Shown piece after piece: positions 19,915 through 28,126 of a DNA stretch of 64,000 nucleotides; within the stretch, counting starts at the first letter, position 1, and each line of letters starts with the position of its first letter. The stretch is from positions 1-64,000 of the forward strand of contig JAYTVC010000027.1 of assembly GCA_043744215.1 (NCBI GenBank). The letters are read 5' to 3'. The DNA comes from JBEEJL01 sp043744215. Its GTDB lineage: Bacteria; Pseudomonadota; Gammaproteobacteria; Burkholderiales; JBEEJL01. Made by a program: the position numbers and the translations under genes. Below the pieces are notes generated by a model. The model had not been told where the DNA came from, made no database searches, and saw nothing but the letters and a program-made list of their open reading frames with translations.

Positions 19915-19940
19915 TTATATAAGTATATGATTATATTGAT
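19915..19940 (-). repeat. 26-bp A+T-rich dispersed element, copy 3
   Basis: Read on the minus strand it begins ATCAATATAATCA and ends ACTTATATAA. The IHF core has one mismatch (AATCATATACTTA). It fills the 36-bp gap between the SPFH gene and the next minus-strand gene and touches the SPFH stop codon. Confidence 0.7.
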
Positions 19941-21220
19941 TATTCTTGCTCTTCGGCGGGCTGCGCTGAAGATGTGCGGCGCTGTTTTTTTCCCCCGAGC
20001 AAAGCGTCGCCGAGAAAACCGCCGTCCGTATTGGGTGGCGCGAGAATCACTTGAATCTTGTCTGACAATTTGTCAGCCAAGGTTTTTTGAATCAGCAACG
20101 GATGCTTGGTGACCAGTGCGCCTTCCCGTTCCATTTGCTCCGAATTCGTGCGGCCCACTTTGTCGAGGCGATACACTTCAGCGTCGGCGAGTTTTTGCCG
20201 CGCCTCCGCTTCACCGCCGGCTTCGATGCGCCGTGCCTGGGCACTGCCCTCCGCCGCTTTGATACGCGCGCCTTTCTCCGCTTCTGCTTCTAATACGCGT
20301 TGCTCAATCTGGCGTTGTTTGAATGGCAACACATGCTTCATGGCTTCTTCCTGTCCCTTTGCGGCGATAATTTGTTCGCGGGCTGCGGCTTCGGCGGCCA
20401 TTTCGCGTTTAACCTTTTCTGCTTCGCCATCGAGCGCCGTTTCCTTCACGCGCTTGTCTTTCAATTCCAATGTGTAGCGCATTTTTTCCGATGCCAGCTC
20501 TTCGGCCAGCAAGGTGTCCATGCCGCGACGGTAATCAGCAGGTAAATCCACCTTGCCCATTTGCACGCTGCGCAGCAGAATGCCGTCGGCGGCAAACTTC
20601 GCCAATAATTCGGCTTCGAGCATCTTTTGAATATCGCCGCGTTTGGTAGAAAATATTTCTCGCACCGTGTAACGGGCAAATATTTTGTAGATCACGCCCT
20701 GCACGGCCGGTGCGACGACTTCCGCGCCGATGTCATCGGGCAAGCTTTTGTAGATGGTCGATACGCGCGCTGGATCGAGCGCATAACGCACCGTCAAATC
20801 GACACCCAACGACAAACCCTCAAGCGATTGCAGTGGTGCCGTGCCGGTGGCCTGAATCATTTCTTGCGGGTGATAAACCTGATCGCGCAGCGAGTAGATT
20901 TGCATCTGGTGCAAACCGGGCAGCACAAACACATTACTGTCTTTCCATTCGCTCACATCGCCGGTTAATTGGTTCACCCGGACGCCCACTTCGCCCCGGC
21001 CAATGGTTTTAATGGGAGGATATTTCACCAGCATATAACCTGCGCCGCCCAAAATAACAGCGGCACTGGCGAGCACGATAAACCTGCGCGATATTTTCAG
21101 TGTGCGCGCTGCACCGAATGCGGCAGCACCTTGATGGCCAGCGAGGGACGCGGATTTTGAAAAAAGACTGCGCATCGATTCAGCAATAGTGGTCATATGG
21201 GCTTTCAGTTTTTCGTTCAT
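19940..21220 (-). CDS. SPFH/band 7 (prohibitin-like) membrane protein
   Basis: A 426-residue protein with one transmembrane segment (about 48-66), an SPFH domain (about 70-250, GEVGVRVNQLTGDV onward) and a long charged coiled coil (about 240-350) rich in Glu, Ala and Lys. Family members form large oligomeric rings at the inner membrane and associate with proteases or lipid domains. GGAG precedes the ATG. Closest families are prohibitin-like proteins; HflK/HflC are less likely because no partner gene or hflX is nearby. The C-terminus ends in a charged tail of unknown function. Confidence 0.85.
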   Translation of the reverse strand: MNEKLKAHMTTIAESMRSLFSKSASLAGHQGAAAFGAARTLKISRRFIVLASAAVILGGAGYMLVKYPPIKTIGRGEVGVRVNQLTGDVSEWKDSNVFVLPGLHQMQIYSLRDQVYHPQEMIQATGTAPLQSLEGLSLGVDLTVRYALDPARVSTIYKSLPDDIGAEVVAPAVQGVIYKIFARYTVREIFSTKRGDIQKMLEAELLAKFAADGILLRSVQMGKVDLPADYRRGMDTLLAEELASEKMRYTLELKDKRVKETALDGEAEKVKREMAAEAAAREQIIAAKGQEEAMKHVLPFKQRQIEQRVLEAEAEKGARIKAAEGSAQARRIEAGGEAEARQKLADAEVYRLDKVGRTNSEQMEREGALVTKHPLLIQKTLADKLSDKIQVILAPPNTDGGFLGDALLGGKKQRRTSSAQPAEEQE

Positions 21221-21443
21221 GATATTTTCTCCTTGGTTAGTGAAATGAAACGCTTGCGGAAGATTTTTCTGCGTCGGTGTTTCTGGAGTCCATTCTTCCC
21301 AATCGTCGCGGAAGGCTCAAGACGGGCGCAGGGCAGGATTCTTCATTCGTCTGCAGGAAACTTCCCACCCCGGAAGAAAAACTCACACCGCCCGGCCCGC
21401 AGGTCGGCGATAATCACCCAAGCCCTATGAGAATGGAACCGCC

Positions 21444-22145
21444 ATGACCCGCATTGCCGTGATTGAAGACGACATACCGACGAGTAACCAGTTGGCCGGA
21501 TGGATCCGCACCGCCAAACCCGACATTGAAATTGACCAATGGTTTAACCGCGACGACGCGGAAGCGGCATTGAAAGCCAAAACCTATGCTGTCGTCGTAT
21601 TGGATATTGAACTGGGGCGGGAGCGACACGCAGGGGTAGCGCTGATCAACGAAATTAACAAACTGCATCAAGGCACGCCAGTGTTGGTAGTGTCGGCCAT
21701 GCCCGCTGCCATTTACCGCAGCATCATGAAAGCCCTCGATGCCTGGGATTATTTGCAGAAGACGACATTTGAAGAAGCCGAGTTCGTCGATACATTTCTG
21801 GATATTTTGCGCGCCGCCAAAAGCAAACGCAGCGAAGAGCAAGTGGGTGCGCAAGCCAGCAGCGACAATGAACTATCCCTCGACCCCCTTTGGCAGCGTA
21901 CACCCACATGGCGCAGCAAGCGCATCAATTTGCCTCTGACCGCCCAGCGCATTCTCGCCACACTGCACCAGAAAAAAGGACAAGTCGTTTCCTACGAAGA
22001 GTTGTTCGAGGTCGTAAAAAGCGGCCGCAACCGCGACAACGTACGCAAACACGTGAGCACTATCCGCGATGCTTTTCGTGAAATCGATCCCGCTTTCGAT
22101 AGCATCGAAAATGTGCCCATGCGTGGTTTTCGCTGGGTTGCTTGA
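21444..22145 (+). CDS. Response regulator, winged-helix DNA-binding
   Basis: A 233-residue two-domain regulator. The receiver domain has the acidic pocket IEDD (residues 7-10) and the phosphoacceptor Asp54 in VVLDIELG. The C-terminal part (about 145-233) is an OmpR/PhoB-like winged helix ending in PMRGFRWVA. It lies 19 bp upstream of a histidine kinase gene and divergent from the SPFH gene (223-bp shared region), which could be its target. The stimulus is unknown. Confidence 0.9.
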   Translation: MTRIAVIEDDIPTSNQLAGWIRTAKPDIEIDQWFNRDDAEAALKAKTYAVVVLDIELGRERHAGVALINEINKLHQGTPVLVVSAMPAAIYRSIMKALDAWDYLQKTTFEEAEFVDTFLDILRAAKSKRSEEQVGAQASSDNELSLDPLWQRTPTWRSKRINLPLTAQRILATLHQKKGQVVSYEELFEVVKSGRNRDNVRKHVSTIRDAFREIDPAFDSIENVPMRGFRWVA

Positions 22146-22164
22146 TTGGATTGAATAATTAAAA

Positions 22165-24255
22165 ATGAACATTCCTTCCCTCGCAATACCGAAACTGGGC
22201 CTGGCGTCATTTCGTCGACGCCTGCTTTTTCGAGGCGCATTTCTGTTGCTGATTCTGGCTACGGTAGCGCTGGCCCTCATGCTGCTCACCGAAGAAAAAC
22301 AGCGCAGCTACGACAACTATCGGCTGGGCTTCAAAAAAACCCAGTCGGAAATTATTGCCAAGTTGCGTCACCCCTCCGGACAACTGGCGTTGTTGAATCC
22401 CGGACAGCCGCGCACCGCCGACGGGACCTTGCGGCCATTGGTGCTGCCCTATGCCGCCCTCGATTTCGACGACCAACACAAGGCTCAACAAGCGGTGGAA
22501 ACGGCCAGTTGCTCGGCGCAATATCCCGACGGCAGTTCGTTATGTGTGGCCATTGGCAACAACCCTTATGCTGGCGGTTTCATTTATTTGGTTGGCAGTT
22601 ATCCTGGCGGCAATCTTGTTGCGCGCGAGCGCGGGGCGATGAACATGGAATTATTTCATCGCGCCCGCGTGACTTTGACCATGCGCGGTCAAACGACACA
22701 ATGGATTGCACCGTTTGAAGACCAGACCGATCCGGGTTCCAGCACGGTGCGCGGGCGGCTCACCGGCTTTGCCAACATTGGCCCTGTGCTGCCGCTCGAA
22801 GCCAAACCGCTGAAAGATTTTCGCGGCTGGCTGTGGCAGAGCGGCCAGTGCGCCGACGATATTCATGCGGAAGACGATTGCCTGAAACGCACATTCTTTT
22901 CCGTGCGTTTGCCGGTGGAAATTTTTCGCGAGGCGCTATTTCAAAAACCGCGCCCGATTTGGCCGCCTGCGGATCTCGAACAGATCGGCGTGCGTTTTGA
23001 AATGCTGGCACCTGGCGATGTCGCTCCCTTATTCGACAGCAATGCGGCCGGCGCCATGCCCCCGCTTTCACTGAATGATTTGGCGCATACATTATCGCCC
23101 GGCGAAGTATTGCAAGTAGGAAAGGAAGGGCTGAACGGGCCTCCACTATTGCATCTCAAGGGCGCGGAAGACCGCGCGGATGTGTCGTCGCCCTGGCTTG
23201 AGCGCTTAATCCGCAAACTGCCGGTAAACGGCCATACGGCGCAAATCAAAGAAAGCGAAATCATCCGCACGGCCATCGGCAATTACAAAGTCACGCTCAG
23301 CGGCGAACTTCGCAGCCTCGATCGCGCCATCAGTGCCGTGGCTACGCGACTATCGTGGTTCGTGGCCGCCATGCTCGGTGCCATTGCGCTGGCGTGGCTG
23401 GTGATCGAGTTAGGGTTGATTCGCCGCATTGCAGTGCTTACCAGACGTGCTGCTGCTGTGTCGTACAACGTGCAAGGCCAGCAAGCCGAGCGCAACATTG
23501 GCGAGCTTGACGTGTCTGACCTGCGCGGGTCGGATGAGTTGGGCATTCTCGCCGGCAGCCTTGCCGATTTGCTGAAGCGGGTGAAAGACGATGTGCGCCG
23601 CGAACACATCCGTGCGCAACAGGAACGCGACATGTGGCACGCCGTTGGCCATGAAATCATGTCGCCGCTGCAATCGCTGATGGTGCTGCACCCGCAGCCT
23701 GGCGACCAAAGCCATCGCTACGTTCAACGCATGCAGCAAGCGGTAAGAGTGCTGTACGGCACCGCCTCACCGAGCGAGGCGCTGGAAGCGGCAACCCTGA
23801 CATTGGGCACCGTTGATTTAAATGAATTCCTCATGAATGTTGCCAACAACGCCCATTTCGCCGGCTTGGAAAACGTGGTGTATCAGGAAACATCCGCCGT
23901 AGTGAAAGTGCGCGCCGACGAATTTCCACTTGAAGATGTCGTGACACATATTTTACGCAACGCGGACCGATTCCGTGATGTCGGTTCGCCCATCACCATT
24001 ACCGTTCAACCAGGCGAAACGACTGTCACCGTCGCGATTCACAACCGCGGCAAGGGCATCGATCCGGCACAGTTGAACAGGATTTTTGAATATGGCGTGA
24101 CGGACGACATCGCCATGTCCGCGGCTGCAACCGAACATCGCGGCCAGGGGCTATTCGTGGTCAAAACCTATATGGCGAAGATGGACGGCACGGTGACTGC
24201 CAACAACTCAGAAGACGGCGTGACGTTTGCCTTGACGTTGCAAAGGGCCACGTAG
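22165..24255 (+). CDS. Sensor histidine kinase
   Basis: A 696-residue membrane sensor kinase. Transmembrane segments at about 18-40 and 398-420 enclose a large periplasmic sensor domain of about 350 residues that I do not recognise. A HAMP-like linker follows, then the H-box AVGHEIMSPLQ with His496 as the phosphorylation site, and an HATPase domain with ILRNADRF (N-box), NRGKGIDP (G1) and GQGLFVVKTY (G2). It pairs with the response regulator immediately upstream. The H-box is slightly atypical (MSPLQ in place of the commoner RTPL). Confidence 0.9.
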   Translation: MNIPSLAIPKLGLASFRRRLLFRGAFLLLILATVALALMLLTEEKQRSYDNYRLGFKKTQSEIIAKLRHPSGQLALLNPGQPRTADGTLRPLVLPYAALDFDDQHKAQQAVETASCSAQYPDGSSLCVAIGNNPYAGGFIYLVGSYPGGNLVARERGAMNMELFHRARVTLTMRGQTTQWIAPFEDQTDPGSSTVRGRLTGFANIGPVLPLEAKPLKDFRGWLWQSGQCADDIHAEDDCLKRTFFSVRLPVEIFREALFQKPRPIWPPADLEQIGVRFEMLAPGDVAPLFDSNAAGAMPPLSLNDLAHTLSPGEVLQVGKEGLNGPPLLHLKGAEDRADVSSPWLERLIRKLPVNGHTAQIKESEIIRTAIGNYKVTLSGELRSLDRAISAVATRLSWFVAAMLGAIALAWLVIELGLIRRIAVLTRRAAAVSYNVQGQQAERNIGELDVSDLRGSDELGILAGSLADLLKRVKDDVRREHIRAQQERDMWHAVGHEIMSPLQSLMVLHPQPGDQSHRYVQRMQQAVRVLYGTASPSEALEAATLTLGTVDLNEFLMNVANNAHFAGLENVVYQETSAVVKVRADEFPLEDVVTHILRNADRFRDVGSPITITVQPGETTVTVAIHNRGKGIDPAQLNRIFEYGVTDDIAMSAAATEHRGQGLFVVKTYMAKMDGTVTANNSEDGVTFALTLQRAT

Positions 24256-24273
24256 TCGCACCTCGATAATGGG

Positions 24274-25221
24274 CTAGGCGGCCATCGCGGGCATAATATT
24301 ATTGCCGCTAACCTTGACGGCATGGGCCGCCGATAACTCGTTTACCAGCAAATGAGCCAAATCACCTGGCGCGAGCCGGAAAAACTGCGCATTGGTTTCA
24401 GCAAAACACGGCACCTTGGCGAAGCAATCGGCAACGTCATTTTTGCTCATGCTGCCGCGCTCCAGCAGGCGAAAAGTAAACAGGCCTTTCAGAAAACTTT
24501 TTGCACATCTGCGCGGGTCTTGCGCGAAGGCTTGCATGCGTGACTCGGCTCGCGCGATGGCGTCGATCACATCGCTGAACGGCGCGCCGTGGCCGGGAAT
24601 GACGATCTCAACTTGCAAAGCGCGAATCGTTTGCAGCGTCGCCAGCGCCGCCTCTATGCCGGGATTGCTGCCGTGTTTTGGCGTGATCGCACCAAGCCCG
24701 TTTTGCCACAGGGCGTCGCCGCTGATCAGCAGTTTCAATTCTTCGCAATAAAACATCAGCGCGCCTGCGTCGTGGCCCGGCGCGGCAATGGCGCGCCAGG
24801 TCATTGCGCCCCATTGCATTTCATCGCCCGGCGAAATGGTATCGTCGTAATCGAACGGTTCCGCATGCTGGTCGGCGTAATCCAGCCAAAAAGCCTGGCG
24901 GCTCCAGGGTCGGATACCTGCCGCTTCACCGATGGGCACGGCAATCTTGCAGCCGAACGCGCGTTGAATCGCCGCGTTGCCGCCCATATGGTCACTGTGG
25001 CAATGGGTGTTGATGAGCTGAAAATAATTTTTGTCGTCACTCACTCCCGAATCGCGCAGCATGGCAATGGTTAGGTCGGCATGCGAATGGTATCCGGCGT
25101 CGATCAAAATATTGTTTGCCGTTTGGTTAATGATAACCTGGTTGCAATTCAACCAGCCACGCACGAGAACTTTGACATGGGGCGCGACTTGCGGAAGGGG
25201 AATATTGAGCGAAGAGAGCAT
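24274..25221 (-). CDS. MBL-fold metallo-hydrolase
   Basis: A 315-residue metallo-beta-lactamase-fold protein. The zinc motif HxHxDH is THCHSDHMGG (His73, His75, Asp77, His78) and a later ligand is in PGHDAGALMF. I start it at 25221 because a longer reading begins inside the divergent CoA-transferase-like gene. Such proteins act as thioesterases, glyoxalases or lactonases; near acyl-CoA genes a hydrolase of a CoA ester or lactone is possible, but nothing in the sequence fixes the substrate. Confidence 0.85.
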   Translation of the reverse strand: MLSSLNIPLPQVAPHVKVLVRGWLNCNQVIINQTANNILIDAGYHSHADLTIAMLRDSGVSDDKNYFQLINTHCHSDHMGGNAAIQRAFGCKIAVPIGEAAGIRPWSRQAFWLDYADQHAEPFDYDDTISPGDEMQWGAMTWRAIAAPGHDAGALMFYCEELKLLISGDALWQNGLGAITPKHGSNPGIEAALATLQTIRALQVEIVIPGHGAPFSDVIDAIARAESRMQAFAQDPRRCAKSFLKGLFTFRLLERGSMSKNDVADCFAKVPCFAETNAQFFRLAPGDLAHLLVNELSAAHAVKVSGNNIMPAMAA

Positions 25222-25271
25222 GCTGAACCGCGAGCCGTTATAATGTTGAATGTGCCAATCAAAATCATAAC

Positions 25272-26120
25272 ATGTCCGCAACCTCGCCTTTAAACGGCAT
25301 CACCGTCGTTACGCTCGCATTAAATGTGCCGGGGCCGGTAGCTGCAAAACGCCTGCGTGAAATGGGCGCGCAAATCGTCAAAATCGAGCCGCCCAGCGGT
25401 GATCCGCTATCGATTTACAGTGCGGATTATTACGCGGAGTTACAGCGTGACATCGCGGTTAAAAAAATAAATCTTAAAGAAGCATCTGGCCGCGCCGAGT
25501 TGAATAGCCTGCTCGCGGATACCGATATTTTGCTCACTTCTTACCGCCCTGCTGCTCTCCAAAGACTGCATCTCAATTGGCAACGGCTGGCAAAAGATTT
25601 TCCCGCGTTATCTCAAGTTGCCATTGTCGGCTATCCCCATCCCCGCGAAAATGAAGCGGGCCATGACCTGACGTATCTGGCGAGCGAAGGATTATTATCA
25701 CCCTCGCATATGCCGCTTACACTGGTGGCTGACATCGGCGGTGCCGAACGCGCGGTGACGGCTGCGTTGAGTTCACTCATACTCAGAGGCAAAACCGGCA
25801 AAGGCAGTTATCATGAAGTAGCGTTGTCGGATGCCGCCGCTGCCTTCACTTCGCCGTTGAAATTTGGCATGACCAAACCGGGCGCGCTATTGGGCGGCGG
25901 CTTCGCGGGTTACAATATTTATCCATGCAGCGAAGGCCATGTTGCCGTCGCCGCGCTGGAGCCGCACTTCTACGCGCGCTTGCAGGAGCTGCTCAACGTT
26001 CAATTTGCAACGGTGAAAATATTCGCGGAAATATTTTTGACACGCAGTGCAAGCGAATGGGAAGAGTGGGCGAAGCAGCATGATTTACCGATTACGCGCC
26101 TGCGCGACGATATATTATAA
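25272..26120 (+). CDS. CaiB/BaiF family CoA-transferase-like protein (short)
   Basis: A 282-residue family III CoA-transferase-like protein. The N-terminus GITVVTLALNVPGPVAAKRLREMGA and IVKIEPPSGDPL and the middle GHDLTYLASEG with its candidate catalytic Asp are family hallmarks. Typical members have 360-400 residues; this one lacks much of the C-terminal part that completes the interlocked dimer. Either a natural short subtype (racemase-like) or a shortened gene. Divergent from the MBL-fold gene and upstream of the SDR gene; alpha-methylacyl-CoA racemase or CoA transfer are both possible. Confidence 0.75.
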   Translation: MSATSPLNGITVVTLALNVPGPVAAKRLREMGAQIVKIEPPSGDPLSIYSADYYAELQRDIAVKKINLKEASGRAELNSLLADTDILLTSYRPAALQRLHLNWQRLAKDFPALSQVAIVGYPHPRENEAGHDLTYLASEGLLSPSHMPLTLVADIGGAERAVTAALSSLILRGKTGKGSYHEVALSDAAAAFTSPLKFGMTKPGALLGGGFAGYNIYPCSEGHVAVAALEPHFYARLQELLNVQFATVKIFAEIFLTRSASEWEEWAKQHDLPITRLRDDIL

Positions 26121-26138
26121 CTATTTTATTATAAACAA
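26113..26138 (-). repeat. 26-bp A+T-rich dispersed element, copy 4 (degenerate)
   Basis: Read on the minus strand it begins TTGTTTATAATAAA and contains AATAAAATAGTTA, one mismatch from the IHF consensus. It overlaps the stop codon of the CaiB/BaiF-like gene (26118-26120). Confidence 0.5.
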
Positions 26139-26163
26139 TATTTTTACTTAACGGAAAAACAAA

Positions 26164-26931
26164 ATGCAACTGCAAAATCACACCTTCATTATCAGCGGTG
26201 GCGGCTCCGGCCTCGGCGCTGCGACCGCAAAACTTTTTACGGCGAACGGCGCGAATGTTGTGCTGGCCGACATCAACGAAACGCAAGGCATCGTGACTGC
26301 AAGCGCAATCGGTTCGCAAGCGCGCTTTGTTAAATGCGACGTGACCGACGATGCCAGCGTGCAAAACGCCGTGAACGAAACCGTCAAAGCCTTCGGCGCG
26401 ATTCACGGCGCGATAAATTGCGCGGGGGTCGGCACGGCAGAGCGCGTGCTCGGCAGAAACGGCCCGCATGACATGGCGCATTTTCGCCGTGTGGTGAACA
26501 TCAACCTCATCGGCACATTCAACTTGATTCGCCTCGCCGCCGAAGCGATGGCGAAAAATAATCCCGACCCATCGGGTGAACGCGGCGTCATCATTAACAC
26601 GTCGTCAGTCGCGTCAATGGACGGACAAATCGGCCAGGCCGCCTATGCTGCATCGAAAGCCGCCGTGAATGGCATGACGCTGCCCATCGCGCGCGAATTC
26701 GCCAAACTCGGCATCCGCGTGATGACCATCGCGCCAGGAATTTTCGACACGCCCATGTTGCAAGGCCTGCCGGAAGAAGTGCGCGCCTCACTCGGCATGC
26801 AAGTGCCCTTCCCGTCGCGCCTCGGCCGTCCCGATGAATACGCCGCGCTGGCAAAACATATTGTTGAAAACGAAGTGCTGAATGGCGAAGTGATTCGCCT
26901 CGATGGCGCGATCCGCATGGCACCGAAATAA
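26164..26931 (+). CDS. Short-chain dehydrogenase, probable 3-hydroxyacyl-CoA dehydrogenase type 2
   Basis: A 255-residue SDR. The NAD-binding motif is SGGGSGLGAATA (residues 11-22) and the catalytic tetrad is marked by the Ser in NTSSVASMDG and Tyr/Lys in AYAASKAA. ADINETQG suggests NAD preference. The sequence pattern (GHP-independent, ending GEVIRLDGAIRMAPK) is that of HSD10-type 3-hydroxy-2-methylbutyryl-CoA dehydrogenases used in isoleucine and short-chain acyl-CoA oxidation. HMG-CoA lyase follows 168 bp downstream, supporting a branched-chain catabolic role. Confidence 0.87.
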   Translation: MQLQNHTFIISGGGSGLGAATAKLFTANGANVVLADINETQGIVTASAIGSQARFVKCDVTDDASVQNAVNETVKAFGAIHGAINCAGVGTAERVLGRNGPHDMAHFRRVVNINLIGTFNLIRLAAEAMAKNNPDPSGERGVIINTSSVASMDGQIGQAAYAASKAAVNGMTLPIAREFAKLGIRVMTIAPGIFDTPMLQGLPEEVRASLGMQVPFPSRLGRPDEYAALAKHIVENEVLNGEVIRLDGAIRMAPK

Positions 26932-27099
26932 ACGTATCCATATGTGTACAACGGAATCTTCTTGCGAAGAAAAAAGTCTCCTCCCCTTCAAGGGGATGGT
27001 TGGGGTGGGGATGGATATCAAATTGACCAGAAGCAAACCAAATCAAAAAGAAAAAGGATTCCCATTTTCACGGGAATGACAGATTGAAATAATCCACCC

Positions 27100-28011
27100 A
27101 TGCCCACCCTCCCCCAAAAAGTTAAACTCGTTGAAGTAGGCCCGCGCGATGGTTTGCAAAATGAACAGCAAATCGTTTCCACTGCCGACAAAATCGCGCT
27201 TATAGAAAAACTCGCCGAAGCAGGATTGCGCACGGTTGAAGCGACCGCGTTTGTGTCGCCCAAATGGGTACCGCAAATGGCGGACAACGCGCAAGTGATG
27301 GCGGGCATTCAACGCAAAACTGGCGTGAGTTATCCGGCATTGGTGCCGAATATGCAGGGCTTCGACGCGGCACTGGCTGCGGGCGTAAAAGAGATTGCCG
27401 TGTTCGCTGCGGCGTCGGAAACTTTCTCGCAGAAAAATATTAACTGCTCAATCGACGAAAGCTTCAAGCGCTTCGCACCAATCGCGCTGGCCGCGCGCAA
27501 ACACAAAATCAAGCTGCGCGGCTATGTGTCCTGTGTACTCGGTTGTCCCTACGAAGGAAAAATCAAACCGGCTGCCGTCGCCAAAGTCGCGCAAAAATTA
27601 TTTGACATGGGCTGCTACGAAATTTCCCTCGGCGATACCATCGGCGTCGGCACACCGGGCAAAGCACAAGCGATGATCGAGTCTGTGGCGAAACATATTC
27701 CAATCAAACAACTCGCCGGACATTACCACGACACCTACGGCCAGGCGCTGGTGAATATTTTCGCTTCGTTGCAGATGGGCGTGTCGGTGTTCGATAGCTC
27801 CATCGCCGGCCTCGGCGGTTGCCCTTATGCCAAAGGCGCGAGCGGCAACGTGGCGACGGAAGATGTCGTATATATGATGAATGGTCTTAACATCAAAACC
27901 GGTATCGATCTCGAACAACTGATTCGCATCGGCGAATTTATTTGCACGGCACTGGGACGACAATCTGCATCAAAAGTAGCGCGTGCTATGCGCCATAAAA
28001 ATTCAATATAA
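27100..28011 (+). CDS. mvaB: Hydroxymethylglutaryl-CoA lyase
   Basis: A 303-residue HMG-CoA lyase, which splits 3-hydroxy-3-methylglutaryl-CoA into acetyl-CoA and acetoacetate, the last step of leucine degradation. VGPRDGLQNE near residue 12, the metal-binding AGHYHDTYGQ and the catalytic-Cys signature GLGGCPYAKGASGN are all present. Its partner liu genes are 26-36 kb away. The last codons and stop (AAT TCA ATA TAA) are part of a copy of the dispersed A+T-rich element, so the C-terminus may have been reset by the repeat. Confidence 0.94.
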   Translation: MPTLPQKVKLVEVGPRDGLQNEQQIVSTADKIALIEKLAEAGLRTVEATAFVSPKWVPQMADNAQVMAGIQRKTGVSYPALVPNMQGFDAALAAGVKEIAVFAAASETFSQKNINCSIDESFKRFAPIALAARKHKIKLRGYVSCVLGCPYEGKIKPAAVAKVAQKLFDMGCYEISLGDTIGVGTPGKAQAMIESVAKHIPIKQLAGHYHDTYGQALVNIFASLQMGVSVFDSSIAGLGGCPYAKGASGNVATEDVVYMMNGLNIKTGIDLEQLIRIGEFICTALGRQSASKVARAMRHKNSI

Positions 28012-28027
28012 TCAAATACTTATATAA
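28002..28027 (+). repeat. 26-bp A+T-rich dispersed element, copy 5
   Basis: Differs from the best copies (47677, 53824) at one position; contains AATCAAATACTTA, an exact IHF consensus. It provides the HMG-CoA lyase stop codon at 28009-28011. Confidence 0.85.
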
Positions 28028-28126
28028 CACTTACATTTACCGGCCAGATTCGAAAGTGACATCATGAATCTTCATCACTTGAACTACGGATAGGCACTGC
28101 ACATCGTAGTAAAGTCATGCGCTGAT

